A model generated the notes under the pieces. That model was given only the letters and a program-made list of their open reading frames with translations. It ran no database searches and was not told the DNA's origin. A stretch of 56,239 nt of DNA, from NCBI GenBank assembly GCA_902793635.1, contig CADBEA010000012.1, positions 1-56,239 of the forward strand. The letters are read 5' to 3'. Made by a program: the position numbers and the translations under genes. Each line of letters begins with the position of its first letter. The stretch's first letter is position 1. This document shows, one piece after another, positions 23,861-31,846 of this stretch. This DNA comes from an uncultured Erysipelotrichaceae bacterium. GTDB taxonomy: Bacteria > Bacillota_I > Bacilli_A > Erysipelotrichales > Erysipelotrichaceae.

Positions 23861-25333
23861 ATGCATGATGTATTTATCAGTTATTCACATATCGATAAAA
23901 ACATAGCTGACGCGATCTGTTCTACCTTTGAAAACCGGGGACTGCGCTGCTGGTACGCACCGCGTGATATCCAGCCGGGTGCCGACTGGGCGGATTCAAT
24001 CATCAAGGCCATTGAACAGACAAAGGTCATGGTTCTGATCTTTACCAGTCATTCCAATATGTCCAAGCAGGTACTGCGGGAAGTGAACAACGCTGTCGAC
24101 AGCGGTGTGACGATCGTTCCGTTCCGCCTGACAAACGAAGAACCGGCAGCCGGCATGAAGTATTATCTTTCGACTGTGCACTGGCTGGATGCCATGAATT
24201 CGGAACTGCATGCCGCGATTGATGACCTCTATGGTCTCTGCCGCGTCCTGGTCGATCAGATGGAAGGCAGACAGCCTGCCGTGCAGGAGAAAAAACAGGA
24301 ATATCCGGGACTGAAGGAAACGAAGCAGAGCCCGCCGTATCTGCTGATCGGCATCATCGCGGCTGCCGCTCTGGCTCTTGTCGGGATGCTGTTCCTGCTG
24401 AACCGGAAACCGGCTGATGTGCCGACGGCGGAAACAGAAAACACGCCGGCCGTATCGAATGCGACCAGCGAAAACATCAGTATGGATGTTACCGAAACAT
24501 ATACGCAGGGCAACAGTCAGGGCAATCTGCAGAACGGCGGCTATCTGGCAACGGACGGGGAATACTATTATTACCGCAGCAACGACCGTCAGCGTCTCTA
24601 CCGCATGAAAGCCGACGGCAGCGGTGCTGAGATGCTTGCGGACGAACCGGCCAGCTGCATCAGTGTCTATGAAGGATATGTCTACTACAATTCCAACGGT
24701 GTCAATCCTTCCATCCGTCGGATCAAAACGGAAGGGGGAGAAGCTGTCACTTTGCATTTCGGACCGACCGAGGATGTCCGCATCGTCAGGGACAGGATCT
24801 ATTATCAGGACAGTATGGACGGCCTGAATCTCTACTCCATGGCGCTGGACGGCAGTGACGTGCGGCTTGAGAACAATATTGACAAGGCGTATTACTTCTG
24901 CCTGGACGGAACCTATATGTATTACAGCAACCAGGAAGACGGCGGCTATCTCTACCGTGTCAACATGGACGGCTCCGATCCTGTCTGCCTGTCTGATCAC
25001 CGCATCGAAGGTATGACCATTGCCGGCAGTAAACTGTATTACAACGATCTTGACACCAACGTGCTGACGTCATATGACCTGAGCACCGGTGAGATCACGG
25101 AACTGACCAATGACTATATCTATTATCTGAATGTCACGGATACCGGCATTTACGGACACAGCGGCACATATGGTACGAAACTATGCACCGCCCAGCTGAA
25201 CGGTCTTGGCTTCCGTCTCCTCAGTGAGGAAGATGCGGATCACGTCTGTGTCTGCGGCAATAAGATCTTCTACGAAAGCAACAAGGTTTACTATATCGTC
25301 AATATTGACGGCTCCGGCAAAATCGAACCATAA
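23861..25333 (+). CDS. transmembrane TIR-domain protein with beta-propeller ectodomain
   Basis: A 490-residue protein with a clear three-part layout. Residues 1-130 form a TIR domain (VFISYSH at the start, RCWYAPRDI, FTSHSNMSKQVLREV with Glu74 at the position of the catalytic Glu of NADase TIRs). Residues 160-181 form one membrane helix after a charged linker. Residues 215-490 are repeated Tyr-rich units (YYYRSNDRQRLYRMKADGSG, LYSMALDGSD, LYRVNMDGSD) of the DUF5050/propeller kind. With Lys/Arg-rich cytoplasmic flanks the TIR should be inside and the propeller outside. The start is ATG 23861 after AAGGGTG; GTG 23852 overlaps that site. Whether it cleaves NAD+ or only scaffolds is unknown. Confidence 0.88.
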   Translation: MHDVFISYSHIDKNIADAICSTFENRGLRCWYAPRDIQPGADWADSIIKAIEQTKVMVLIFTSHSNMSKQVLREVNNAVDSGVTIVPFRLTNEEPAAGMKYYLSTVHWLDAMNSELHAAIDDLYGLCRVLVDQMEGRQPAVQEKKQEYPGLKETKQSPPYLLIGIIAAAALALVGMLFLLNRKPADVPTAETENTPAVSNATSENISMDVTETYTQGNSQGNLQNGGYLATDGEYYYYRSNDRQRLYRMKADGSGAEMLADEPASCISVYEGYVYYNSNGVNPSIRRIKTEGGEAVTLHFGPTEDVRIVRDRIYYQDSMDGLNLYSMALDGSDVRLENNIDKAYYFCLDGTYMYYSNQEDGGYLYRVNMDGSDPVCLSDHRIEGMTIAGSKLYYNDLDTNVLTSYDLSTGEITELTNDYIYYLNVTDTGIYGHSGTYGTKLCTAQLNGLGFRLLSEEDADHVCVCGNKIFYESNKVYYIVNIDGSGKIEP

Positions 25334-25342
25334 GCCAAAAAG

Positions 25343-25376
25343 AAAACGCCTTTGTATGTACAAAAGGCGTTTTTTT
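25343..25376. terminator. bidirectional terminator
   Basis: AAAACGCCTTT / AAAAGGCGTTTT stem with one bulge; T-runs on both strands. It ends the TIR gene and the convergent deoD gene. Confidence 0.85.
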
Positions 25377-25383
25377 CTGGGCT

Positions 25384-26100
25384 TCAGTCTTCGGCGATGG
25401 CTGCGTTCAGAGCGATGCGCATCATGTCCAGGAAGTTCTTTTCACGCTGTTCGGCGGTCGTTTCTTCCTTGGAGACAAAGCTGTCGGAAATCGTCAGAAT
25501 GCAGGCGGCATTCTTGCCGGTGACGCGGGCGTTGGAGAACAGTGCGAAACTTTCCATTTCCACCGCCACACAGTGCTTGTCCTGGATGACTGTTTTCTGG
25601 TAATCCGATGACTCATGATAGAAGACGTCAGAACTGTGAATGATGCCTTCGTGCAGCTTGATACCGAGATCCGAGGCGGCCTTGATCAGTTTGCTGTTCA
25701 GAGCGGCGCTCGGATAGGTAATGTCTTTGTCATATCCGCACTGCACTTTGGCATATGTCGTTTCCGAATAGGCGGCACTGGCCAGGACGACATCAAAGAT
25801 CTTCAGTTCCGGAACATAGGAACCGGCGGAACCGACACGGATGATGTTGTCGACATCATAGTGTTTGAACAGTTCGTATGAATAAATACCGATACTCGGC
25901 ATGCCCATGCCGGAAGCCATGACGGTAACCGGCTTGCCGTGATAATAACCTGTATAGCCATTGATGGCGCGGACACCGTTGACAAGAACAGGTTCGTCCA
26001 GGAAGGTTCTGGCAATAAAGCGCGAACGCAGCGGATCGCCCGGCATCAGAACGGTTTTGGCAATCTGGCCAATTGACGCTGAATTATGAGGTGTAGACAT
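25384..26100 (-). CDS. deoD: purine nucleoside phosphorylase
   Basis: A 238-residue hexameric-type (DeoD) phosphorylase that splits purine nucleosides with phosphate to base plus (deoxy)ribose-1-phosphate. GDPLRSRFIA and RVGSAGSY bind phosphate, VAVEMESFALF binds the ribose, and DSFVSKEE carries the catalytic Asp. Usual family length. A TATAAT -10 on the minus strand (26136-26141) and AGGAACA lie upstream. It stands alone and is divergent from butyrate kinase. Confidence 0.95.
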   Translation of the reverse strand: MSTPHNSASIGQIAKTVLMPGDPLRSRFIARTFLDEPVLVNGVRAINGYTGYYHGKPVTVMASGMGMPSIGIYSYELFKHYDVDNIIRVGSAGSYVPELKIFDVVLASAAYSETTYAKVQCGYDKDITYPSAALNSKLIKAASDLGIKLHEGIIHSSDVFYHESSDYQKTVIQDKHCVAVEMESFALFSNARVTGKNAACILTISDSFVSKEETTAEQREKNFLDMMRIALNAAIAED

Positions 26101-26176
26101 GATAATTGTTCCTCCGTTGTTCGTTTCTAAAAATCATTATAACTGTTTTTGTCATCTGCGGTGAAAAATGATAACC

Positions 26177-26187
26177 TTATATCTGTA
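26177..26187 (+). promoter_or_regulatory. -10 box abutting the butyrate kinase start
   Basis: TTATAT (26177-26182) is only four bases from ATG 26187 and no ribosome site lies between or just upstream. If used, the mRNA would be leaderless. The -35 match is poor. Confidence 0.35.
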
Positions 26188-27299
26188 TGAAAAACACATA
26201 TCGTATCTTCGTCATCAATCCCGGCTCGACTTCCACGAAGCTGGCATTGTCCGAAAATGAAAACAGAATATTTGAAACGGATGTCTTCCACGATTCTTCC
26301 TTTCTGAAGACACTCGGAACCATCAACGACCAGCTGGATTATCGGATGGAGGTATTGCATCAGTTCCTGGCCGAAAATCACATCGACCTGCACGGTCTTG
26401 ACGCCGTGGTGGGAAGAGGCGGCGGCAGTTATTCGGTGCCCAGCGGAAGCTATCGCATCAGCCCTCAGTTAGTGGAGGATACAAAAAATGCCAAAGGAGG
26501 TCTGTACCATTCCTCCATGCTGGGTGTGCAGATGGCGGAAAGAGTTCAGCAGGAATTCGGCGGTATCGCCATGATGTGTGATCCGACCGTAGTCGATGAG
26601 TATCAGGATATTGCCCGGGTGACCGGCGTCAGCGGTATTTACCGGCGGGCGATCTGCCACGCTCTGAATCTGAAGGCGGCGGCCCGTCATTACGCCCGGG
26701 AGATCGGCCGGAAATATGAGGATCTGAATCTGATCGTCGCACATATCGACGGCGGCATGACCATTACCGCCCATCAGAAGGGCCGTATGATCGACGGCAA
26801 TGACGGCGGCGGGGGAGACGGTCCGTTTACTCCGACAAGAATGGGCTCGCTGGCCGTGACCGACGTGCTGAATCTGCTCTATGACAGAGGCAAGGACGAG
26901 ATCCGCTCCCTCTGTTCCCAGACCGGCGGCCTTTCTTCTCATTTCGGAACTTCCAATTCCGATACGATCCATGCCCTGGTTGAACAGCATGACGAAAAAG
27001 CCGAGCTGATCTGGAAAGCGATGATCTATCAGAACGCCAAAGCGATCGGTGCCATGAGCGCGGTCCTGAAAGGGCAGGTGGACGGCATTGTTCTGACCGG
27101 CGGTCTGATGCGGTTCACGGATGTGCGGCAGATGCTGGAAGAGTACTGCGGCTGGATCGCGCCGATCACCTGTTATCCTGGTGAATTTGAAATGCAGGCG
27201 ATGACTGATGCGGCTCTCAGAGTTCTGCGCAATGAGGAAGAACTGAAGGAATACAGCGGCAGACCTGTTTTTACAGGTTTCCCATTTGACCAAAAGTAA
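26187..27299 (+). CDS. buk: butyrate kinase
   Basis: A 370-residue acetokinase-family enzyme that makes ATP and butyrate from butyryl phosphate. INPGSTSTKLA is the N-terminal phosphate motif, VGRGGGSYSVPSG and HIDGGMTI are family motifs, GDGPFTPTRMGSL is typical of Buk, and VLTGGLMRF sits near the C-terminus. The partner phosphotransbutyrylase is not in the window, so it is an orphan here; branched-chain or propionate kinase activity is possible. No ribosome site is visible before ATG 26187. Confidence 0.9.
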   Translation: MKNTYRIFVINPGSTSTKLALSENENRIFETDVFHDSSFLKTLGTINDQLDYRMEVLHQFLAENHIDLHGLDAVVGRGGGSYSVPSGSYRISPQLVEDTKNAKGGLYHSSMLGVQMAERVQQEFGGIAMMCDPTVVDEYQDIARVTGVSGIYRRAICHALNLKAAARHYAREIGRKYEDLNLIVAHIDGGMTITAHQKGRMIDGNDGGGGDGPFTPTRMGSLAVTDVLNLLYDRGKDEIRSLCSQTGGLSSHFGTSNSDTIHALVEQHDEKAELIWKAMIYQNAKAIGAMSAVLKGQVDGIVLTGGLMRFTDVRQMLEEYCGWIAPITCYPGEFEMQAMTDAALRVLRNEEELKEYSGRPVFTGFPFDQK

Positions 27300-27324
27300 A
27301 ACGGGGTTGATTCCCCGTTTTTGT
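27298..27324. terminator. bidirectional terminator
   Basis: ACGGGG / CCCCGT stem with a six-base loop, A-run left and T-run right. It serves butyrate kinase and the convergent ddl gene. Confidence 0.88.
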
Positions 27325-27329
27325 TTGCA

Positions 27330-28544
27330 TTACTTTTTGGCGCCTTTGGATCCGCCGGCCTGGTAGGTCATCAGCAGGTCGGTATCGTAGGAGAAGGTCA
27401 TCTTGGATCTTCTTCTTTCACGGCTCAGTGCCTGATCGACCAGGCGGTCCATCAGTTGTGTGAAGCTGACGCCTTTTTCTGTCCAGAGGTAGAAGGCAAG
27501 TGATCCCGGAATCGTGTTGACTTCGTTGATATAGACCGTTTTGGTTTCGGCATCCATCAGGAAGTCGATGCGGCATACACCCGAGATGCCAAGCACCCGG
27601 AAGGCCTTGAGGGCAAGCTTCTGGATGTTTTCCGTTTCCGCTTCACTGAGCGGTGCCGGAACGATGCGGGAAGTGCTGGCCATACCTTTGGAAGGACCGG
27701 CTGCTTTCGCGCCTTTGGCAGCTTTGCCGCCGCCCTGGTATTTGTCCTTGAAGGAAAGAAGTTCATCGTGGGAAACACTGGCGACTTCTTCCAGCACGGA
27801 CGGCTCGGCGTTGTAGACGTCACCGAGGACTGAGCAGTTGATTTCACGCATCGGCTTGACAACTTTTTCGGTAATGACTTTTTCGTCATACTGACGTGCT
27901 TCTTCGAAACATGCCAGGTATTCTTCATCATTGTGGGCAATGGAAATGCCGACGGAAGAACCGGTGCGGGCCGGTTTCAGAATGACCGGATAGATCAGTT
28001 TGTGGACCTTTCTGAGAACAGCGTCGCGGTCCTCATCCATTTCCGTGCCGTATACCCAGAACCAGTTGGTGATGGGCAGGCCGTTGTCATTGAGAATGTT
28101 CTTCTGCAGAACTTTATCCTGACCGACCGCCGCGCCGTACAGGTCACAGCCGGCATAGGGCAGTTTCAGCATTTCAAAGAAACCCTGGATCGTGCCGTCT
28201 TCACCGTTCGTGCCGTGCATGACAGGAATGGCGATGTCAATGGTGCCCAGCGTCTTGGCCCCGAACAGTTTTGGTTTCACCGGCTTGATGACAACCTGGT
28301 TGTCTTCTTTGACAATGTCGATCTGGGTTGCTTCAGCGATTGCTTCGTCGAGCTTGCGGCCGGTAAAGAAAGTGATGTCCTGCATCGCTTCCGAAGTATA
28401 CATTCTGCGGTCTTTGGCAATGTAAACGGGAATGACATTGTATTTATCCCTGTCCAGGGCTTCGATTGCCTGATGGGCAGAGATGATGGATACTTCATGT
28501 TCTACCGATTCACCGCCAAAAAAAACAGCCGTATTCAGTTTCAT
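27330..28544 (-). CDS. ddl: D-alanine--D-alanine ligase with Lys/Gly-rich insert
   Basis: A 404-residue ATP-grasp ligase that makes the D-Ala-D-Ala dipeptide for peptidoglycan. FFGGESVEHEVSI is the N-terminal motif, MHGTNGEDG and KPARTGSSVGI the substrate and ATP segments, and INEVNTIPGSLA the Mg-binding C-terminal motif. It is longer than the usual 310-370 residues because of a low-complexity insert after KDKYQGG (GGKAAKGAKAAGPSKG) and a KGAKK tail. The start is ATG 28544 after GGAGG; the upstream extension has no ribosome site. Its product would feed a MurF step. Confidence 0.93.
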   Translation of the reverse strand: MKLNTAVFFGGESVEHEVSIISAHQAIEALDRDKYNVIPVYIAKDRRMYTSEAMQDITFFTGRKLDEAIAEATQIDIVKEDNQVVIKPVKPKLFGAKTLGTIDIAIPVMHGTNGEDGTIQGFFEMLKLPYAGCDLYGAAVGQDKVLQKNILNDNGLPITNWFWVYGTEMDEDRDAVLRKVHKLIYPVILKPARTGSSVGISIAHNDEEYLACFEEARQYDEKVITEKVVKPMREINCSVLGDVYNAEPSVLEEVASVSHDELLSFKDKYQGGGKAAKGAKAAGPSKGMASTSRIVPAPLSEAETENIQKLALKAFRVLGISGVCRIDFLMDAETKTVYINEVNTIPGSLAFYLWTEKGVSFTQLMDRLVDQALSRERRRSKMTFSYDTDLLMTYQAGGSKGAKK

Positions 28545-28571
28545 AGGAAAACCTCCGTAAAGTACCGATAT

Positions 28572-28577
28572 ATTATA
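28572..28577 (-). promoter_or_regulatory. -10 box of ddl
   Basis: TATAAT on the minus strand, 27 bases before the ddl start. It lies back to back with the patatin promoter. Confidence 0.5.
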
Positions 28578-28631
28578 ACGCAAATGGATTCTGATGAACA
28601 TGGCGGAAGTGCATCTTACCTTTATCCGGAA

Positions 28632-28651
28632 ACTGTATATAATAATACAGT
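28632..28651 (+). promoter_or_regulatory. 20-base dyad over the patatin-operon -10
   Basis: ACTGTAT-ATAATA-ATACAGT is a perfect 7-base inverted repeat, and the TATAAT -10 (28638-28643) lies inside it. A bound repressor would block RNA polymerase directly. It precedes the five-gene operon starting at 28667. Confidence 0.5.
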
Positions 28652-28666
28652 GAATCAGGAGTATTT

Positions 28667-29956
28667 ATGAAAAAAGCATTGGTTTTAGCCGGCGGCGGCA
28701 CCAAGGGAATATATCAGGTAGGTGCGATCGAAGCACTGAAGGAGATCGGTGAAGATGACTGGAGTATCATCACCGGCACTTCGGTCGGCGCGCTGAACGC
28801 GGCGATGCTGGTGCAGGGCGACTTCGACCGGATGGTCGACATGTACGAACACCTGCAGGCAAACCAGATCGTCAAAGGTTTTGTGCCGAACCCGGAAGAT
28901 ATGACAATCACTAACTTCATCAAGGACAGAGAAAGGTTCATTCCTTCCCTGAAAGCATGGATCAAGGACCGCGGTGTCGATATCAGTCCGTTCAAGGAAA
29001 ACATGGCGAATTACTATGTACCGGAGCGTTTCTTCGCATCCGACATCGACTTCGGCTGTATCACCGCCCATGCCAAAGGCCACGGCGGTGTCTATGTGAC
29101 CAAGGAAATGATGAAGGAACATGGCCTGGAGTGGCTGATCGCCAGCGCTTCCGCTTATCCTGCTTTTCCGATGATGAACATCGACGGAACCGATTATATT
29201 GACGGCGGCTATTTCGACAACTTTCCGATCGACTTCGCTCTGCGGCTCGGGGCTGAGAAAGTGATCGCCATCGATCTGGAAAGCACCCCGGCCCATCCCA
29301 ATTTCATCGGCCGTGAGAACATTATTTATATCAGACCGTACACGGAACTGTTCAGTTTTCTTGATTTTGACAAGGCGAAGATGAACCAGGCCCGCCGCCG
29401 CGGTTATCTGGACGTCATGAAAAAGTTCGGCATTCTGTATGGTGAGCGCTATGCGTTTTCACCGTTCCACAGGCCGTCCTTCTTTGACGAATGGTACCGC
29501 AGTGTCATGATGCTGGAGACAAGGGTGGCGCTGGCCGGCAATCTCAGCGAACAGCTGAATTCCCACCAGGTCATTACCGACCGTCTGAAGAATCAGCTTC
29601 ATGTCGACCATCTGCATCCGCGTCAGTATCTCTACGGTATGCTGGATTCCCTGATGGATGCCTGCTCACTTGAGGAAATCAAGATCTATACTTATGAGGA
29701 AGCCAGAAATCTGATTCTGGCGTCGTTTGCAGAAGCGCTGAAGGAAGACTATTTCGTCCCTTCACTGAACGTCGTGGATATTGCCTCGTATCTGACATCG
29801 CTGGATACCTTCGGCATCATTGCCAAACTGATCCACTGTCATTTCTATCCCGAGCACATGGCCGGTTTTGAAAACGTGATCCTGACAGTTGCGCCGTATG
29901 AATACGCACTGTCAGAGCTTGCGGCATTTATGATGAAGGAACTCGCACAGGAGTAA
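28667..29956 (+). CDS. patatin-like phospholipase
   Basis: A 429-residue patatin-family acyl hydrolase. GGGTKGIYQVGAIEAL is the oxyanion glycine loop, GTSVGALNA holds the nucleophile Ser and DGGYFDNFP the Asp of the dyad. The catalytic part fills about residues 1-260; the rest is a helical extension of unknown role. No signal peptide is seen, so it acts inside the cell, perhaps on membrane lipids. AGGAG precedes the ATG. It is the first gene of a five-gene operon with gaps of 5, 14, 7 and 16 bases. Confidence 0.9.
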   Translation: MKKALVLAGGGTKGIYQVGAIEALKEIGEDDWSIITGTSVGALNAAMLVQGDFDRMVDMYEHLQANQIVKGFVPNPEDMTITNFIKDRERFIPSLKAWIKDRGVDISPFKENMANYYVPERFFASDIDFGCITAHAKGHGGVYVTKEMMKEHGLEWLIASASAYPAFPMMNIDGTDYIDGGYFDNFPIDFALRLGAEKVIAIDLESTPAHPNFIGRENIIYIRPYTELFSFLDFDKAKMNQARRRGYLDVMKKFGILYGERYAFSPFHRPSFFDEWYRSVMMLETRVALAGNLSEQLNSHQVITDRLKNQLHVDHLHPRQYLYGMLDSLMDACSLEEIKIYTYEEARNLILASFAEALKEDYFVPSLNVVDIASYLTSLDTFGIIAKLIHCHFYPEHMAGFENVILTVAPYEYALSELAAFMMKELAQE

Positions 29957-29961
29957 AGAAG

Positions 29962-30480
29962 ATGAAAAGAATAGCAGCTTTTGAAAAAGTCAGTTTTGCG
30001 CAGTTTCGCAAAGACTGGGAATTGTTTGAAGCCGGCATGTCGGAAGAAGAGATCCGCAGGATCTATGATGCCATTCAGCTGCCGAGAAGGGCGACAGCCG
30101 GTTCGGCCGGTTATGATTTCTATGTGCCGTGCGAACTTTCCCTGGCGGCCGGTAAGGAAAAACTAATTCCGACCGGTATTCGTGCTAAAATAGAAACAGG
30201 GTATGTACTCATCCTTTTTCCGCGCAGTTCACTGGGCTTCAAATATCGTTTCCAGCTGGACAACACAGCCGGCATCATTGACAGTGACTACTATCATGCG
30301 CAGAACGAAGGACATATCATGTGCAAGATGATCAACGACTCCCGCCAGGGTAAGGAGGTCCGCATCAGTGCCGGCAGCGGCATGGTGCAGGGATTGTTTC
30401 TGCCTTTCGGCATCACCGAGGACGATGATGCGGAAGCTGTACGGACAGGCGGATTCGGCAGTACGACCCAAACGAATTAG
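29962..30480 (+). CDS. dut: dUTPase-family pyrophosphatase
   Basis: A 172-residue trimeric-type dUTPase relative that would hydrolyse dUTP to dUMP. An N-terminal extension of about 45 residues precedes the motifs: TAGSAGYDFYVP (motif 1), PRSSLGFKY (motif 2), NTAGIIDSDY (motif 3), SGMVQGLFLPF (motif 4) and a C-terminal RTGGFGSTT (motif 5). All five are recognisable, though several differ from the classic spelling, so a related dNTP substrate cannot be excluded. Its ribosome site GGAG lies inside the end of the patatin gene. Confidence 0.88.
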   Translation: MKRIAAFEKVSFAQFRKDWELFEAGMSEEEIRRIYDAIQLPRRATAGSAGYDFYVPCELSLAAGKEKLIPTGIRAKIETGYVLILFPRSSLGFKYRFQLDNTAGIIDSDYYHAQNEGHIMCKMINDSRQGKEVRISAGSGMVQGLFLPFGITEDDDAEAVRTGGFGSTTQTN

Positions 30481-30494
30481 AAAGCAAGGAAAAC

Positions 30495-31349
30495 ATGTAC
30501 GAAGAACGTTGGAAACAGATTGACATAGATGAACCGATTCCGGAACATATCAGGGAAAAGATGGCGGAATGCCGCCGCCGCAGAATGATCCTGCCGGAAG
30601 AAAAATATATCAAGCGGCCGTCCCAGATCGAAGGGATCCGCAAAGCCGGTGTGATCAACACCGGTGTCCTGGACGAAGTTGCCGGTAAGATCCATGCCGG
30701 TATGTCCACCCAGGATATCGACAATATCGTTGCCGAATATACCAAAGCACACGGTGCCATCTGCGCGCCGCTGAATTATGAAGGATATCCCAAGAGTGTC
30801 TGCACTTCGATCAACGAAGAAGTGTGCCACGGCATTCCTTCCCGTCTGAAGAAACTCCATGACGGCGATATCATCAACGTTGACTGCACGACCATTCTGG
30901 ATGGCTATTATGCGGATGCCAGCCGTATGTTCATGATCGGCAATGTGTCGCTGGAAAGAAAGAAGCTGGTTGAGGAGACAAAGAAATGTCTCGAGATCGG
31001 CCTTGCGGCAGCCCAGCCGTGGGCGACCGTCGGTGATATCGGCTATGCCATTTCGAAATATGCCCGTTCGCTCGGCTATGGCGTGGTCAGAGAACTGGGC
31101 GGCCATGGTGTCGGCCTGGAATTCCACGAAGACCCGTTCGTTTCCCATATCGGCAAGAAGGGCAGCGGCATGGTTCTCGTGCCGGGTATGATCATTACCA
31201 TTGAACCGATGATCAATGCCGGCAAAGCGGGTGTCGTGATCGATCCGTATAATGACTGGACGATCTATACCGCGGACGGCAAAGACAGCGCCCAGTGGGA
31301 ACATACGATTCTGATTACCGAAACAGGAAATGAAATACTGACATACTGA
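30495..31349 (+). CDS. map: methionine aminopeptidase, type I
   Basis: A 284-residue MetAP removing the initiator Met from new proteins. Metal ligands are visible: INVDCT (Asp), YYADASRMF (Asp), ELGGHGVG (His), TIEPMI (Glu) and QWEHTIL (Glu). An extra 40 or so residues at the N-terminus (basic, RRRRM) precede the catalytic core and carry no zinc motif. Such extensions are linked to ribosome docking in other MetAPs, which is only a guess here. AAGGAAA precedes the ATG. Confidence 0.95.
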   Translation: MYEERWKQIDIDEPIPEHIREKMAECRRRRMILPEEKYIKRPSQIEGIRKAGVINTGVLDEVAGKIHAGMSTQDIDNIVAEYTKAHGAICAPLNYEGYPKSVCTSINEEVCHGIPSRLKKLHDGDIINVDCTTILDGYYADASRMFMIGNVSLERKKLVEETKKCLEIGLAAAQPWATVGDIGYAISKYARSLGYGVVRELGGHGVGLEFHEDPFVSHIGKKGSGMVLVPGMIITIEPMINAGKAGVVIDPYNDWTIYTADGKDSAQWEHTILITETGNEILTY

Positions 31350-31356
31350 GGCAGAA

Positions 31357-31830
31357 ATGAGAAAAGAAATCCTTTCGTTTACAGACCAGAAACCCGATGG
31401 CCGGCTGATCCATGACCTGGAAGAAGCTGCCGTGCACATCAGCGGCTTTGCGCCTGGACAGGATTCTTTTTTCGTCTTTATCATGCGTCCTGACATGATC
31501 AGGGAACTGGAACTGCTGGCGGATGAAGAAGGCGCGGGAAGAAACGCGCCGTTGCTTGTCGTGGCTTTCGCCGATCCGCGCAAGCCTGCCGCAAGAGCCG
31601 AGTCACTGTTCTCTCTGCATGCCATGGCCGCGGAAGCAGAACGGCAGAACATGTCTTCACAATACGCGCCGTTTGCCGTCAGAGTCTTTCAGGATCCTTC
31701 CTTTCGCGAACTGAGCAGCGCCTGCGGTGTGCCTTCCGGCTACGGATGCACCGGAGCGATCCTTCTTGGTGAAGAAAACGAAAGCGTACAGCATGAAGCA
31801 CATTACAATGTGTTTTCCTATATTCAATGA
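31357..31830 (+). CDS. nitroreductase-like protein lacking the FMN N-terminus
   Basis: A 157-residue protein. The second half resembles the C-terminal part of nitroreductase-fold proteins: NAPLLVVAFADPR, a helix AESLFSLHAMAAEAE, and GVPSGYGCTGAILLGE matching the usual final strand. The N-terminal Arg-rich FMN-binding motif of nitroreductases (compare the gene at 46988) is missing, so it may not bind flavin. GAGG precedes the ATG. It sits between map and the pyrophosphatase in the operon. The family assignment is by pattern and moderate. Confidence 0.6.
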   Translation: MRKEILSFTDQKPDGRLIHDLEEAAVHISGFAPGQDSFFVFIMRPDMIRELELLADEEGAGRNAPLLVVAFADPRKPAARAESLFSLHAMAAEAERQNMSSQYAPFAVRVFQDPSFRELSSACGVPSGYGCTGAILLGEENESVQHEAHYNVFSYIQ

Positions 31831-31846
31831 TTTTTGAGGTGCAGAT

